Of a stretch of 64,000 nt of DNA, positions 1-8,258 are shown in pieces. The position numbers were made by a program, and so were the translations under genes. Position 1 is the first letter of the stretch. Each line of letters begins with the position of its first letter. The DNA lies in the NCBI GenBank assembly GCA_050692555.1, contig JBOGVS010000003.1, positions 66,054 to 130,053 of the forward strand. The letters run 5' to 3'. The DNA comes from DAITPV01 sp050692555. GTDB taxonomy: Bacteria; Actinomycetota; UBA4738; CALAEC01. The notes beneath the pieces were generated by a model. The model saw only the letters and a list, made by a program, of their open reading frames with translations, had not been told where the DNA came from and ran no database searches.

Positions 1-615
1 CGCGCAGGACGGGCCGCAGCGTTCGGGAGCCTGTCCGGTGGGGCACCGATATGGGTACGAGAACGGGAGACGGTACACCTCAGGGGCGAGGGGCCCGAAG
101 CCAACCTTGTACGGCATGGCCTTCGCGGTCAGCGACATGGCCATGAGGGTCCGGCCGTGGAAGGCGTGGTCGAACGTGACCACCGCGGGCCGGCGGGTGA
201 CGTACCGGGCCAGCTTTACCGCGTTCTCCACGGCCTCCGCCCCGGAGCTGACCAGCATGGTCCGCTTCTGGTGGTCGCCCGGGGTCAAGTCGTTCAGTCG
301 TTCGGCCAGGGCGACGTATGGCTCGTTCATGGCCACGTGGAAGCAGGTGTGGGTGTACCGCTCGGCCTGTTCCTTCACCGCCCGGACGACGGCCGGCGCG
401 GTGTTGCCGACGTTGAGGACGGCCAGGCCGGCGCCGAAGTCGATCAGCCGGTTGCCGTCGACGTCCTCGACGATCGCTCCGGAGGCTCGCTCCACGAACA
501 CCGGCACGGTGTTGAACACCGCCTTGGGCACCGCTCGTTCGCGGCGAGCCAGGAGGGCGCGGGAGCGGGGGCCGGGGACTTCGGTCACCAGGCGGCGCTC
601 CTGCGGCAGGTCCAC
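1..615 (-). CDS. gabT: 4-aminobutyrate aminotransferase, C-terminus beyond window
   Basis: The reverse strand encodes the first 205 residues of a class III PLP-dependent aminotransferase, and the gene runs off the left edge. It resembles GabT, which transfers the amino group of GABA to 2-oxoglutarate to give succinate semialdehyde. Visible family features are GAGLAVLNVGN near residue 60, the PLP-phosphate segment SSGAEAVENAVKLAR near 130 and FDHAFHGRT near 155. The active-site lysine lies beyond the window. The GTG at 615 is my preferred start, and the frame is open somewhat further upstream. It diverges from the pucR gene and is probably controlled by that regulator together with the two aldehyde dehydrogenases. 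Confidence 0.88.
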   Translation of the reverse strand, partial: MDLPQERRLVTEVPGPRSRALLARRERAVPKAVFNTVPVFVERASGAIVEDVDGNRLIDFGAGLAVLNVGNTAPAVVRAVKEQAERYTHTCFHVAMNEPYVALAERLNDLTPGDHQKRTMLVSSGAEAVENAVKLARYVTRRPAVVTFDHAFHGRTLMAMSLTAKAMPYKVGFGPLAPEVYRLPFSYPYRCPTGQAPERCGPSCA

Positions 616-720
616 GGGCTCAGTCTCGGCATCGCCCCACGGTGCCGGGATGGCGCCGCCGCTGAAAGGCCGGCGGGCCCTTGTACGGTCCGGCCCATCG
701 GGGCCGGCTCCCCGGGGCTT

Positions 721-738
721 TTGTACGAACCGTACAAT
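721..738 (+). promoter_or_regulatory. Palindromic operator overlapping the pucR -10 box
   Basis: TTGTACGAACCGTACAA (721-737) is a perfect inverted repeat with 7-base arms and a 3-base spacer. Its right arm is part of TACAAT (733-738), a near-consensus -10 box ending six bases before the GTG start of the PucR gene, so the transcript is probably leaderless. A half-site TTGTACGG occurs at 681-688 on the gabT side. A near-copy of the full site sits at 2299-2315. The placement suggests autoregulation by the PucR protein, which is an inference. Confidence 0.7.
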
Positions 739-744
739 CCCGGT

Positions 745-2319
745 GTGACGGTTCGGGTCGAGGAGATCCTGCGGCTGCCCGGTCTGGCCCTGAAGCTGGT
801 CGGCGGGGCCGAGGGCGTGTCGCGGACGATCCGCTGGGTACACGTCAGCGAGCTCGAGGATCCCACCCCGTGGCTGAAGGGCGGCGAGCTGATCCTCACC
901 ACGGGAATGGGGCTGGAGCGCTCTCCCGCCCGGCAGCGGGCCTACGTGGAGCGGCTGGCGGCGGCATCACTGGCCGGCCTGGGGTTCGGCGTTGGGTTCT
1001 CCTACGCCCGGGTGCCCAAGGCGGTGATCCAGGCCGCCGACCGTCTCCGGTTCCCGGTCTTCGAGGTGCCCTATCCGGTCCCCTTCATCGCCATCACCGA
1101 GGCAGTGTTCACACGGGTAGGGGCGGAGCAGTTCGACGTGCTCCAGCGTTCCCTGGAGGCCCAGAACGCCCTCACCCGGGCGGTGCTCGAGGGCCAGGGC
1201 GTGGAGGGCATCACGGAGTCACTGGCCGGGTCGATCGGCGGCTGGGCCGTGGTCCTCGACCTGCACGGCGTGCCCCTGGCCGCCGCTCCCCGAAGCGCCA
1301 GGACCCGGGCGCCCCGGCTGTGGGAGGAGCTCAGGGAGTCCAGGCCCGAGGATCCGGGGTTCAGCGTGTCGCTACTCGACCGGGGCGATCACGTCTCCGT
1401 CCAGCCGGTGGGGGCCCGGGGGCGGGTGGAGGCGTTCCTCGCGGTGGGCAAGGGGGAGGCCCTGGGCCAGTTCGACCGTCTCGTGGCCAGCCACGCCCTC
1501 TCGCTGCTGGCCATTGAGCTCGACAAGTCGCGGGCGGTGGCCGAAGCGGAACGGCGGTTGCAGGGAGACTTCCTCGAAGCCCTGGCCCAGGGCGGGCTCT
1601 CAACCCGAGAGACCGCGCGGGGGCTCCGGCGGTTCGGCCTGGCCGGGGACGGCGACGTGGAGGTGGCGGCCCTGGAGTCCGAGGTACCCGTGGCCGACCT
1701 CACCTGGGCCGTGGAGGACGTGCTGTCCCGGCGCGGGGGCGGGTTCCTCACCGCCCCACGAGACGAGGTCCTGTTCGTCCTGCTGCACGCCGACGGTTCC
1801 GGCGCCGTGGACGACCTGCGTCGCCAGGTCGGCGAGCGGCTGGGCGCCGAGGTGGTGGCCGGGACCGGGAGCGCGGTCCAGCCGGCCGACACGGGGCGGA
1901 GTCTCCGCGAGGCCCGCTACGCCCTCCAGATCTGCCGGGTGGAGGGGAGAGCGGCGGCCGACTTCGCTTCGCTGGGGACCTATCGGCTCCTCCTGACCCT
2001 CCAGGAGCCCGACGCCCTGCGAGCGTTCGCCGATTCGGTGCTGGCCCCGATGGACCGGTATGACCTGGAGCACGACGGTGACCTGGTCGATTCGCTCCGG
2101 GCGTTCCTGGATCACAACTCCCGATGGGAGCCCGCCGCCGCGGAGCTGTTCATCCACCGGCACACCCTCCGGTATCGGATGCGCAAGGCCGAGGAGCTCA
2201 CCGGCCGGGACCTGAGCTCCCCGCACGATCGCATGGAGTTCTGGCTGGCGATCCGGGCCCGGGACCTCCTGCTGCGCCCGGCGGCTGGATCGCAGGACTT
2301 GTCCGAACCGTACAGGTGA
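745..2319 (+). CDS. PucR-family transcriptional regulator
   Basis: This is a 524-residue regulator of the PucR/CdaR type. Residues 1-125 form the PucR N-terminal domain, recognisable by VRWVHVSELEDP-like sequence and KGGELILTTGMGL. The middle carries a degenerate GGDEF-like CdaR region, and the last 60 residues hold the HTH_30 DNA-binding helix (AAAELFIHRHTLRYRMRKAE). The frame is open for almost 600 bases upstream, but homology begins at GTG 745, which also fits the -10 box at 733. Its neighbours (gabT and aldehyde dehydrogenases) suggest it responds to GABA, putrescine or a related amine. PucR-family regulators often sit beside such catabolic genes. The effector cannot be read from sequence. 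Confidence 0.88.
   Translation: MTVRVEEILRLPGLALKLVGGAEGVSRTIRWVHVSELEDPTPWLKGGELILTTGMGLERSPARQRAYVERLAAASLAGLGFGVGFSYARVPKAVIQAADRLRFPVFEVPYPVPFIAITEAVFTRVGAEQFDVLQRSLEAQNALTRAVLEGQGVEGITESLAGSIGGWAVVLDLHGVPLAAAPRSARTRAPRLWEELRESRPEDPGFSVSLLDRGDHVSVQPVGARGRVEAFLAVGKGEALGQFDRLVASHALSLLAIELDKSRAVAEAERRLQGDFLEALAQGGLSTRETARGLRRFGLAGDGDVEVAALESEVPVADLTWAVEDVLSRRGGGFLTAPRDEVLFVLLHADGSGAVDDLRRQVGERLGAEVVAGTGSAVQPADTGRSLREARYALQICRVEGRAAADFASLGTYRLLLTLQEPDALRAFADSVLAPMDRYDLEHDGDLVDSLRAFLDHNSRWEPAAAELFIHRHTLRYRMRKAEELTGRDLSSPHDRMEFWLAIRARDLLLRPAAGSQDLSEPYR
2299..2315 (+). promoter_or_regulatory. Second copy of the PucR-type operator, upstream of aldehyde dehydrogenase
   Basis: TTGTCCGAACCGTACAG matches 15 of 17 positions of the palindrome at 721-737 and keeps the central GAACCG. 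It lies within the last codons of the pucR gene, about 55 bases upstream of a TAGGCT -10 candidate (2371-2376) for the aldehyde dehydrogenase gene. Being inside coding sequence, its conservation could partly reflect codon constraint, yet the match is too long for an easy coincidence. Confidence 0.6.
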
Positions 2320-2403
2320 AGCGGAGGGGTTGGTCCCCGCGTCGGGCCTCCCGGAGAACCGGCCCGGCAGTAGGCTGACAAGGCGGCGTTCAAGGAGGAG
2401 CCC

Positions 2404-3861
2404 ATGGCCACGACGGTGCAGAAGCGGCAGATGTTCATCGGGGGGGAGTGGACCGAGGGGAGCGCGGGGGAAGGCCTCCCGGTGGTCAACCCCGCCACGG
2501 GGGAGACCATCGCGGAGATTCCCAGAGGATCGGAAGAGGACGTCGACCGCGCGGTGAAGGCTGCGCAGAAGGCCTTCGACGAGACCTGGTTCGACAGCAC
2601 GCCCGGCGAGCGGCAGGCAATGATGCTGAAGCTGGCCGACGCGATCGAGGAGAACGCCGAGGAGCTCGGCCGGCTGGAGTCGGAGAACGTGGGCAAGCCC
2701 TCCTCGTGGGTGGTCTCCGACGAGATCATGGTGATCGCCGAGCAGATCCGGTTCTTTGCCGGGGCCGCCCGGGTCATGGGGGGACTGTCGACAGGCGAGT
2801 ACTACAAGGAGGACACCACCCTGTACACCAGCTGGCTCCGCCGAGAGCCGATCGGGGTGGTCGGCCTCATAGCTCCATGGAACTACCCGCTGTACATGGC
2901 GATGTGGAAGTTCGCCCCGGCTCTGGCGGCGGGCAACACCGTGGTGATCAAGCCCTCGGAGTGGACCCCACTCACGCTCCTGCGGATGACCGAGCTCGCC
3001 GCGGACATCTTCCCCCCCGGCGTGTTCAACGTGGTTCTCGGGGACGGGGTGCCGACCGGCGCGGCCATCGTCAAGCACCCCGGCGTGGGGATGGTGTCGC
3101 TCACCGGCGAGGTCACCACCGGCAAGGAGGTCGCCCGGACGGCGGCGGACACCCTGAAGCGGGTCCACCTGGAGCTGGGGGGCAAGGCCCCGGTGGTGAT
3201 CTTCGACGACGCGAACGTGGAGTCGTCGGTGGAGTGGATCAAGACCGCCGGGTACTTCAACTCGGGACAGGACTGCACCGCGGCCACCCGGGTGCTGGCC
3301 GGAGGCGGGATCTACGACAACCTGCTCTCGGAGCTGGTGCCGGCGGTCGAGTCCCTGAAGGTCGGTGACCCTTCGGCGGAGGACACCGAGATGGGGCCGT
3401 TGGTCTCTAGAGAGCAGCTCGAGCGGGTCACCGGGTTCGTGGACCGGGCCCGGGACGCCGGGGCCAAGGTGCTCACCGGAGGCGAGCGGATCGACGGTCC
3501 GGGGTTCTTCTACAACCCGAGCGTGGTCACCGACATCGATCAGGCCTCGGAGATCGTCCAGCGCGAGGTGTTCGGCCCGGTGGTCACAGTGCAGCGGTTC
3601 GACGACGACGATCAGGCCATCGCCTGGGCCAACGACGTGGACTACGGCCTGTCCGCGTCGGTGTGGACCCGGGACGTCGGGCGGGCCCTGAACGCCTCGC
3701 GGAAGCTCCGGTTCGGCACGGTTTGGATCAACACCCACATCCCGCTTACCCCTGAGATGCCCCACGGTGGCTTCAAGCAGAGCGGGTATGGGAAGGACAT
3801 GAGCGTGTACTCGCTGGAGCACTACACCGAGGTGAAGCACGTGATGGCGGCGATCGACTGA
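2404..3861 (+). CDS. Aldehyde dehydrogenase, gamma-aminobutyraldehyde type
   Basis: This is a 485-residue NAD(P)+-dependent aldehyde dehydrogenase. The Rossmann signature [17 protein letters not shown], the catalytic glutamate in LELGGK (about residue 257) and the catalytic cysteine in GQDCTA (about 291) are all intact. Overall sequence and context fit oxidation of 4-aminobutyraldehyde to GABA, the step before GabT in putrescine degradation. Betaine-aldehyde or another omega-aminoaldehyde is a possible alternative substrate. A strong ribosome site (AAGGAGGAG) precedes ATG 2404. The stop overlaps the next start by one base, so the two dehydrogenases are translationally coupled. Confidence 0.9.
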   Translation: MATTVQKRQMFIGGEWTEGSAGEGLPVVNPATGETIAEIPRGSEEDVDRAVKAAQKAFDETWFDSTPGERQAMMLKLADAIEENAEELGRLESENVGKPSSWVVSDEIMVIAEQIRFFAGAARVMGGLSTGEYYKEDTTLYTSWLRREPIGVVGLIAPWNYPLYMAMWKFAPALAAGNTVVIKPSEWTPLTLLRMTELAADIFPPGVFNVVLGDGVPTGAAIVKHPGVGMVSLTGEVTTGKEVARTAADTLKRVHLELGGKAPVVIFDDANVESSVEWIKTAGYFNSGQDCTAATRVLAGGGIYDNLLSELVPAVESLKVGDPSAEDTEMGPLVSREQLERVTGFVDRARDAGAKVLTGGERIDGPGFFYNPSVVTDIDQASEIVQREVFGPVVTVQRFDDDDQAIAWANDVDYGLSASVWTRDVGRALNASRKLRFGTVWINTHIPLTPEMPHGGFKQSGYGKDMSVYSLEHYTEVKHVMAAID

Positions 3862-5294
3862 TGAGCGAGGTCAAGCGGTACCTCGTTGCCGGCGAGTGGC
3901 GAACCGGCGAAGACTCGTTCGAGGTCACCAGCCCGTACGACGGGGCGGTGGTGGCCAGGGTGGGGAAGCCCACCAGCGAAGACGCCGAGCGGGCCCTGTC
4001 CGCGGCCGTCCACACCTTCGAGAAGGAGTCCCGGAACCTCCCGGTGCACGCCCGGGCCGGGGCCCTGGCGCACATCTCCCGGCGCCTCGAGGAACGGGCG
4101 CCCGAGGTGGCCGAGACGATCGCCCGGGAGGGGGGCAAGCCGCTGAAGTGGGCCACCGTGGAGGCCAACCGAGCGGTGTCCACGTTCCGGTGGGCGGCGG
4201 AGACCCTTCGGGCCATGGACGGCGAGCTCCTTCGGCTGGACACGGATGCCGCGCTGGGGAGCCGCCTGGGTCTTGTCCGTCGCTTCCCCTACGGACCGGT
4301 GCTGGGGATCTCGCCGTTCAACTTCCCGGTGAACCTGGTGGCCCACAAGGTGGCCCCCGCCCTGGGGGTGGGAGCGCCCATCATCGTCAAGCCCGCGTCG
4401 GCCACTCCTTTGGGAGCCCTGCTCCTGGGGGAGCTGTTCTGGGAGACGGACCTGCCGGCCGGGATGCTCTCGGTCCTCCCGCTCTCCAGCGAGCAGGCCG
4501 AGCCCCTGGTCCGCGATCCCCGGATCAAGAAGATCTCGTTCACCGGCTCGAGCCCGGTGGGGTGGAAGCTCAAGGGCCTCGACCCCAAGAAGCACGCCAC
4601 GCTGGAGCTCGGCGGGAACGCCGGGGTCATCGTGCACTCGGACGCCGACCTGGACCACGCCGCGGAGCGGGTGGCCTTCGGTGGCTACTACCAGGCCGGA
4701 CAGTCGTGCATCGCGGTGCAAAGGGTGCTGATCCAGTCCGAGGTCTACGAGGGCTTCGTCGACCGCTTCATCAAGCAGGTGGAGGGACTGAAGGTGGGCG
4801 ACCCCATGGACCCCTCGACCGACGTTGGGCCGCTGATCGACTCCGGCGCGCTGGACAAGGTGGCCTCCTTCGTTGACGAGGCCGTGGGCCAGGGGGCCGA
4901 GGTGCTCACCGGAGGGAAGCGCGACGACCCCTTCTATGCACCGACGGTCCTCGGCAACGTGAGCCGAGAGATGAAGGTGTGCCGGGAGGAGATCTTCGGC
5001 CCGGTCACCACGGTGACCAGGTACCAGACCTTCGAGGAGGCCCTGGAGGAGGTCAACGCCACCGAGTACGGCCTCCAGGCCGGGGTGTTCACCCGGGACA
5101 TCGAGCGGGCCTTGCTGGCCCACCGGGAGATCAGGGTCGGCGGGCTCATCGTGAACGACGTCTCGGCGTTCCGAGCGGACCAGATGCCCTACGGGGGCTC
5201 GAAGGAGTCCGGCTATGGGCGGGAAGGGCTTCGGTACGCCATGGAGGAAATGACCGAGCCCCGCATCATGGTCCTGTCGCACATCCCCCTGTAG
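3861..5294 (+). CDS. Aldehyde dehydrogenase family protein, likely succinate-semialdehyde type
   Basis: This is a 477-residue aldehyde dehydrogenase of a different subfamily from its upstream partner. SPFNFPVNLVAHKVAPAL marks the cofactor fold, the general base glutamate is in LELGGN (about residue 248) and the nucleophile is in GQSCIA (about 283). The GQSCIAVQR form resembles lactaldehyde/phosphonoacetaldehyde/GAPN-like enzymes, so the substrate is uncertain. Its coupling (TGATG overlap) to the aminobutyraldehyde dehydrogenase and its proximity to gabT make succinate semialdehyde the most economical guess. That would complete putrescine to succinate. Confidence 0.85.
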   Translation: MSEVKRYLVAGEWRTGEDSFEVTSPYDGAVVARVGKPTSEDAERALSAAVHTFEKESRNLPVHARAGALAHISRRLEERAPEVAETIAREGGKPLKWATVEANRAVSTFRWAAETLRAMDGELLRLDTDAALGSRLGLVRRFPYGPVLGISPFNFPVNLVAHKVAPALGVGAPIIVKPASATPLGALLLGELFWETDLPAGMLSVLPLSSEQAEPLVRDPRIKKISFTGSSPVGWKLKGLDPKKHATLELGGNAGVIVHSDADLDHAAERVAFGGYYQAGQSCIAVQRVLIQSEVYEGFVDRFIKQVEGLKVGDPMDPSTDVGPLIDSGALDKVASFVDEAVGQGAEVLTGGKRDDPFYAPTVLGNVSREMKVCREEIFGPVTTVTRYQTFEEALEEVNATEYGLQAGVFTRDIERALLAHREIRVGGLIVNDVSAFRADQMPYGGSKESGYGREGLRYAMEEMTEPRIMVLSHIPL

Positions 5295-5348
5295 GGGGCG
5301 CGGCGGGCCCGGGCGGGATATCGTGACGCCGTCCCGGATGAGCGAGAG

Positions 5349-5843
5349 GTGAGCGTGGTGGGAGTCCTGCCTCCCGAGTGTGAGGATGTTCTGAACCGTG
5401 CGCTGGTGTGCGCGTTCACGGTGATCGGACCGGGCGACCGCCCCATCACCCACCCCATGATCCCGCTGTACGACGGAGAGAAGATCTACCTCCACTCCAG
5501 CATCCTGTTCTCCAAGAAGCTCGAGCACCTCAAGCGGAACCCCAAGGTGGCCGTGGCCATCACGGACCTGACCGCCACCCACGGCGACCCGCTGTGGGAT
5601 CGGGTCACCGTCCAGGGCGACGCGACGGTCGTGGAGGACGACCCCCATTCGACCTGGGAGCGGATCCTCCCCTTGTGGATCGCCAAGGAACCCATCGTTG
5701 AGGGGTTCTTCAAGCAGCGGGTGGCCCTCCCATTGTTCTGGGAGCGCGCACTGATCGAGATCACCCCGCGGAAGGTTCACGTGTGGGAGAAGGGGCGAAC
5801 GGGCGAGCCACCCCGGATCTACGAGCTGGCGGGGGCCGGCTGA
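5349..5843 (+). CDS. Pyridoxamine 5'-phosphate oxidase-like split-barrel protein
   Basis: The 164-residue protein has the split beta-barrel pattern of the PNPOx-like superfamily, which binds FMN, F420 or haem. Features are IPLYDGEKIYLHSSILFSKK followed by LKRNPKVAVAITDL and VTVQGDATVVED. The true substrate cannot be assigned, and many actinobacterial members are F420 or FMN reductases. GTG 5349 is the start used here. The stop codon overlaps the ATG of the next gene (TGATG), and that gene begins with a second split-barrel-like domain, so the two products may act together. Confidence 0.75.
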   Translation: MSVVGVLPPECEDVLNRALVCAFTVIGPGDRPITHPMIPLYDGEKIYLHSSILFSKKLEHLKRNPKVAVAITDLTATHGDPLWDRVTVQGDATVVEDDPHSTWERILPLWIAKEPIVEGFFKQRVALPLFWERALIEITPRKVHVWEKGRTGEPPRIYELAGAG

Positions 5844-7216
5844 TGGCCGTAGACGCCGAGACGCTGCGGGAGATCGAGGAGGGGTACGAGCACGCGGTGA
5901 TCGTGTTCCTCGACCGGGACGGCTATCCGATGAGCGTGGCCGCCGGATACCGGACCGATCTACAGCGGGGGGCGATCGTGCTGGAGGCTCCCGCCGGGGA
6001 GACGGCGCCGCCCGAGGGGGAGGTCAGCGTCGTGTTCAGCCACATCCACCCCCAGCCCGAGATGGGATACGACGAACGCCGCTACGTGACGCTGTGGGGG
6101 CGGCTCCACAGGGAGGGGAACGAGCTCGAGTTCACCCCGGTGCGGCACACGTCGTGGGACGAGAAGAAGGTGCCGTTCTTCCAGTACTCGGAGCTGAGTG
6201 TGCCGCAGGCCCACCGGTACCTGGGCGAGCTGAGCCGGCAACGCGGCCGGGAGGTGAAGCCCCGGCTGGCGTTCGGGTGGCTGTTCCTGCGAGCCACCCG
6301 GCTCCCGTTCCTCACGGCCACGCTGATCCCGGTCCTGCTCGGCGTGGCGGCCGCGGCGCTGGAGGGAACGTGGAGCCTGTGGCTGGCGTTCCTCACGTTC
6401 CTGGCGGCCGCTTTCGTCCATCTGGGATTGAACGTGGCCAACGACGTGTTCGACACGCTCAGCGGGGCCGACGCGGCGAACACCACGCCGACGCAGTTCA
6501 GCGGCGGCTCGCGGGTGATCCAGTACGGGCTGATGAGCCTGCGGACCATGGTGTTGCTTTCGGCAGGGTTCTACGCCGCGGGGATCGGCATCGGGCTGTA
6601 CCTGGCGGTCACCCGGGGGTTCTGGCCGCTGTTCTGGCTGGGGGTCCTCGGCCTGGTCATCTCGATCGTGTACACCGCGCCGCCGTTCCGCCTGGTGCAT
6701 CGGGGCGTGGGCGAGATCACCGTGGGGCTGGGCTTCGGGCCGATCATGCTGCTGGGGTCCTACTTCGTCCAGGCCCAGCGGTTCAGCCTGGAGGCGGGGC
6801 TGCTGTCGATCCCGGTGGCCATCCTCATCGCCCTGGTCCTGTACGTGAACGAGGTCCCGGATCGTGCCGGTGACGCGGCCGCGGGGAAGCGGACGCTTCC
6901 CGTCCGACTGTCCAGGGAGGGCGTGATCAGGGGGTACGCGGGGGCCCTGGCGGTGACGTACACGCTGATCGGGGTGTTCGCCGTTACGGGGCTGATCGCC
7001 CGGCCGGCGATCATCGCCCTGGCCACCATCCCCATCGCCACCCGGTGCGTCCGTGGGCTTCGCCGTGACTACGACGATCCGTATGCGCTGATGTTCTCCA
7101 CGATGGGTAAGAACATCCAGCTCCACCTGTTCACCGGGCTGCTGCTGTTCGCCGGCTACCTGATCGCCATCGGCGCCGACCGGCTGATGGACTCCGTGCC
7201 GGTGTTCCTCAGGTAG
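5843..7216 (+). CDS. Fusion of split-barrel domain and UbiA-family prenyltransferase
   Basis: This is a 457-residue two-domain protein. Residues 1-140 resemble a PNPOx-like split barrel (AVIVFLDRDGYPMSVAAGYR, later VTLWGRLHREGN). Residues 150-455 form a multi-helix UbiA/MenA-type membrane prenyltransferase. Both prenyl-diphosphate motifs are present: NVANDVFDTLSGAD and YVNEVPDRAGDAAAGKR. UbiA enzymes move polyprenyl groups to aromatic acceptors, for example in menaquinone synthesis. The attached soluble domain is uncommon. ATG 5843 overlaps the previous stop. Its 3' end overlaps the convergent epimerase gene by eight bases. Confidence 0.82.
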   Translation: MAVDAETLREIEEGYEHAVIVFLDRDGYPMSVAAGYRTDLQRGAIVLEAPAGETAPPEGEVSVVFSHIHPQPEMGYDERRYVTLWGRLHREGNELEFTPVRHTSWDEKKVPFFQYSELSVPQAHRYLGELSRQRGREVKPRLAFGWLFLRATRLPFLTATLIPVLLGVAAAALEGTWSLWLAFLTFLAAAFVHLGLNVANDVFDTLSGADAANTTPTQFSGGSRVIQYGLMSLRTMVLLSAGFYAAGIGIGLYLAVTRGFWPLFWLGVLGLVISIVYTAPPFRLVHRGVGEITVGLGFGPIMLLGSYFVQAQRFSLEAGLLSIPVAILIALVLYVNEVPDRAGDAAAGKRTLPVRLSREGVIRGYAGALAVTYTLIGVFAVTGLIARPAIIALATIPIATRCVRGLRRDYDDPYALMFSTMGKNIQLHLFTGLLLFAGYLIAIGADRLMDSVPVFLR

Positions 7217-8174
7217 CGAAGCTCTCTCGGAGCCCGGTTTCCAGGTTCCGGGGAACGTAGCCCAGCTCCTCGCGGGCCTTCCGATCGGTGGCCCAGTAGG
7301 TCACCCCATCCGCCGAGCGGATCGACTCGGCCAGGTTGGGTCCCACGCCCATGAGCCGGCCGACGATCGGCCCGAACGGGACCCCGGCCTTCACCACCCA
7401 GCCGGGAAGGGTCCGGCGGGGCGGGCGCCGACCGGATGCTCGAGAGATAGCCTCGATCATTTCGCCCATCGTGGCGATCTGGCCGCCGATGACGTAGGAC
7501 TCCCCGATCCGGCCCTTGTCGTGGGCCAGGAGGATCCCCTGTGCGATGTCGTCGACGTGGACGAAGTTGAAGCCCGATTCGGGGAACAGCTTGAACGGGA
7601 GCTTACCGCGGCGGATCCGGTCCATGAGATTCCCCAGGTCCGAGGAGTCGCCCGGCCCGTAGACACCGCCCGGCTGCACGATGATCACCGGCGCGCCCTT
7701 GGCGATTCGGTCCTCGGCCACCCGGTGGGCCAGGACCTTGGTCTCCTCGTAGGCGGACAGGTAGCCGTCGCCGGGGTGCCGGTACGTTTCGTCGACGACC
7801 TTGCCGTGAGTGTTGCCGAATGCCCCGATCGTGGAGACGTGCACGATCCGCAGCACCCGCGCCTCCACGGCTGCGTCGATGACTCGCTCGGTGCCACGGA
7901 CGTTGGCCTCGTACATCGCCGGACGCTCCGAGCGGGGGATCCCCACCTTGTACATCGCGGCGACGTGGAACACGGCGTCGGCCCCGCGAACGCCGTCGGT
8001 TAGCGAGTCGGTGGCCGAAAGGCTTCCCTCGCAGAGCTCGCAGCCCATTTCTCGGAGCTCCTCGGCCCGGGCCGGCGACCGCACCAGGGCCACGACCTGG
8101 TCCCCCCGCTCCCGCAACGCCCGGGCCAGGTGTCCTCCGATGAATCCGGTTCCGCCGGTGACGAACGCTCGCAC
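7209..8174 (-). CDS. NAD-dependent epimerase/dehydratase family protein
   Basis: This is a 321-residue extended short-chain dehydrogenase. The N-terminal nucleotide motif is TGGTGFIGGHLARAL, the catalytic pair is YEETK near residue 150, and the substrate loop QPGGVYGPGD follows. It resembles the dihydroflavonol-reductase-like and hopanoid-associated epimerase group, so a sugar nucleotide or isoprenoid-linked substrate is possible, but none is proven. The start is GTG 8174, six bases after a TACACT -10 box on the minus strand. It converges on the UbiA fusion gene and diverges from the acyl-CoA synthetase gene. Confidence 0.85.
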   Translation of the reverse strand: MRAFVTGGTGFIGGHLARALRERGDQVVALVRSPARAEELREMGCELCEGSLSATDSLTDGVRGADAVFHVAAMYKVGIPRSERPAMYEANVRGTERVIDAAVEARVLRIVHVSTIGAFGNTHGKVVDETYRHPGDGYLSAYEETKVLAHRVAEDRIAKGAPVIIVQPGGVYGPGDSSDLGNLMDRIRRGKLPFKLFPESGFNFVHVDDIAQGILLAHDKGRIGESYVIGGQIATMGEMIEAISRASGRRPPRRTLPGWVVKAGVPFGPIVGRLMGVGPNLAESIRSADGVTYWATDRKAREELGYVPRNLETGLRESFAT

Positions 8175-8180
8175 GGCCGC

Positions 8181-8222
8181 AGTGTACCGGGGGCCATCGC
8201 GCCCCATCCCGACCGCTACACT
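8181..8222. promoter_or_regulatory. Divergent promoter pair between epimerase and acyl-CoA synthetase
   Basis: On the minus strand, TACACT (complement of 8181-8186) ends six bases before the epimerase GTG and implies a leaderless transcript. On the plus strand, TACACT at 8217-8222 could drive the downstream synthetase gene, leaving a leader of about 30 bases with CGGAGCGG as ribosome site. No clear -35 element was seen for either. Confidence 0.5.
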
Positions 8223-8258
8223 CGCCACGGTCGTGGGCGTCCCCTCGGAGCGGTAGCG

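Noticed and set aside
1600..3840. A 746-codon open frame on the minus strand opposite pucR and the aldehyde dehydrogenase gene
   Set aside because: It is a GC-driven shadow. The plus-strand frames contain full catalytic motifs, while this frame is His/Gly/Arg/Pro-rich with no recognisable domain.
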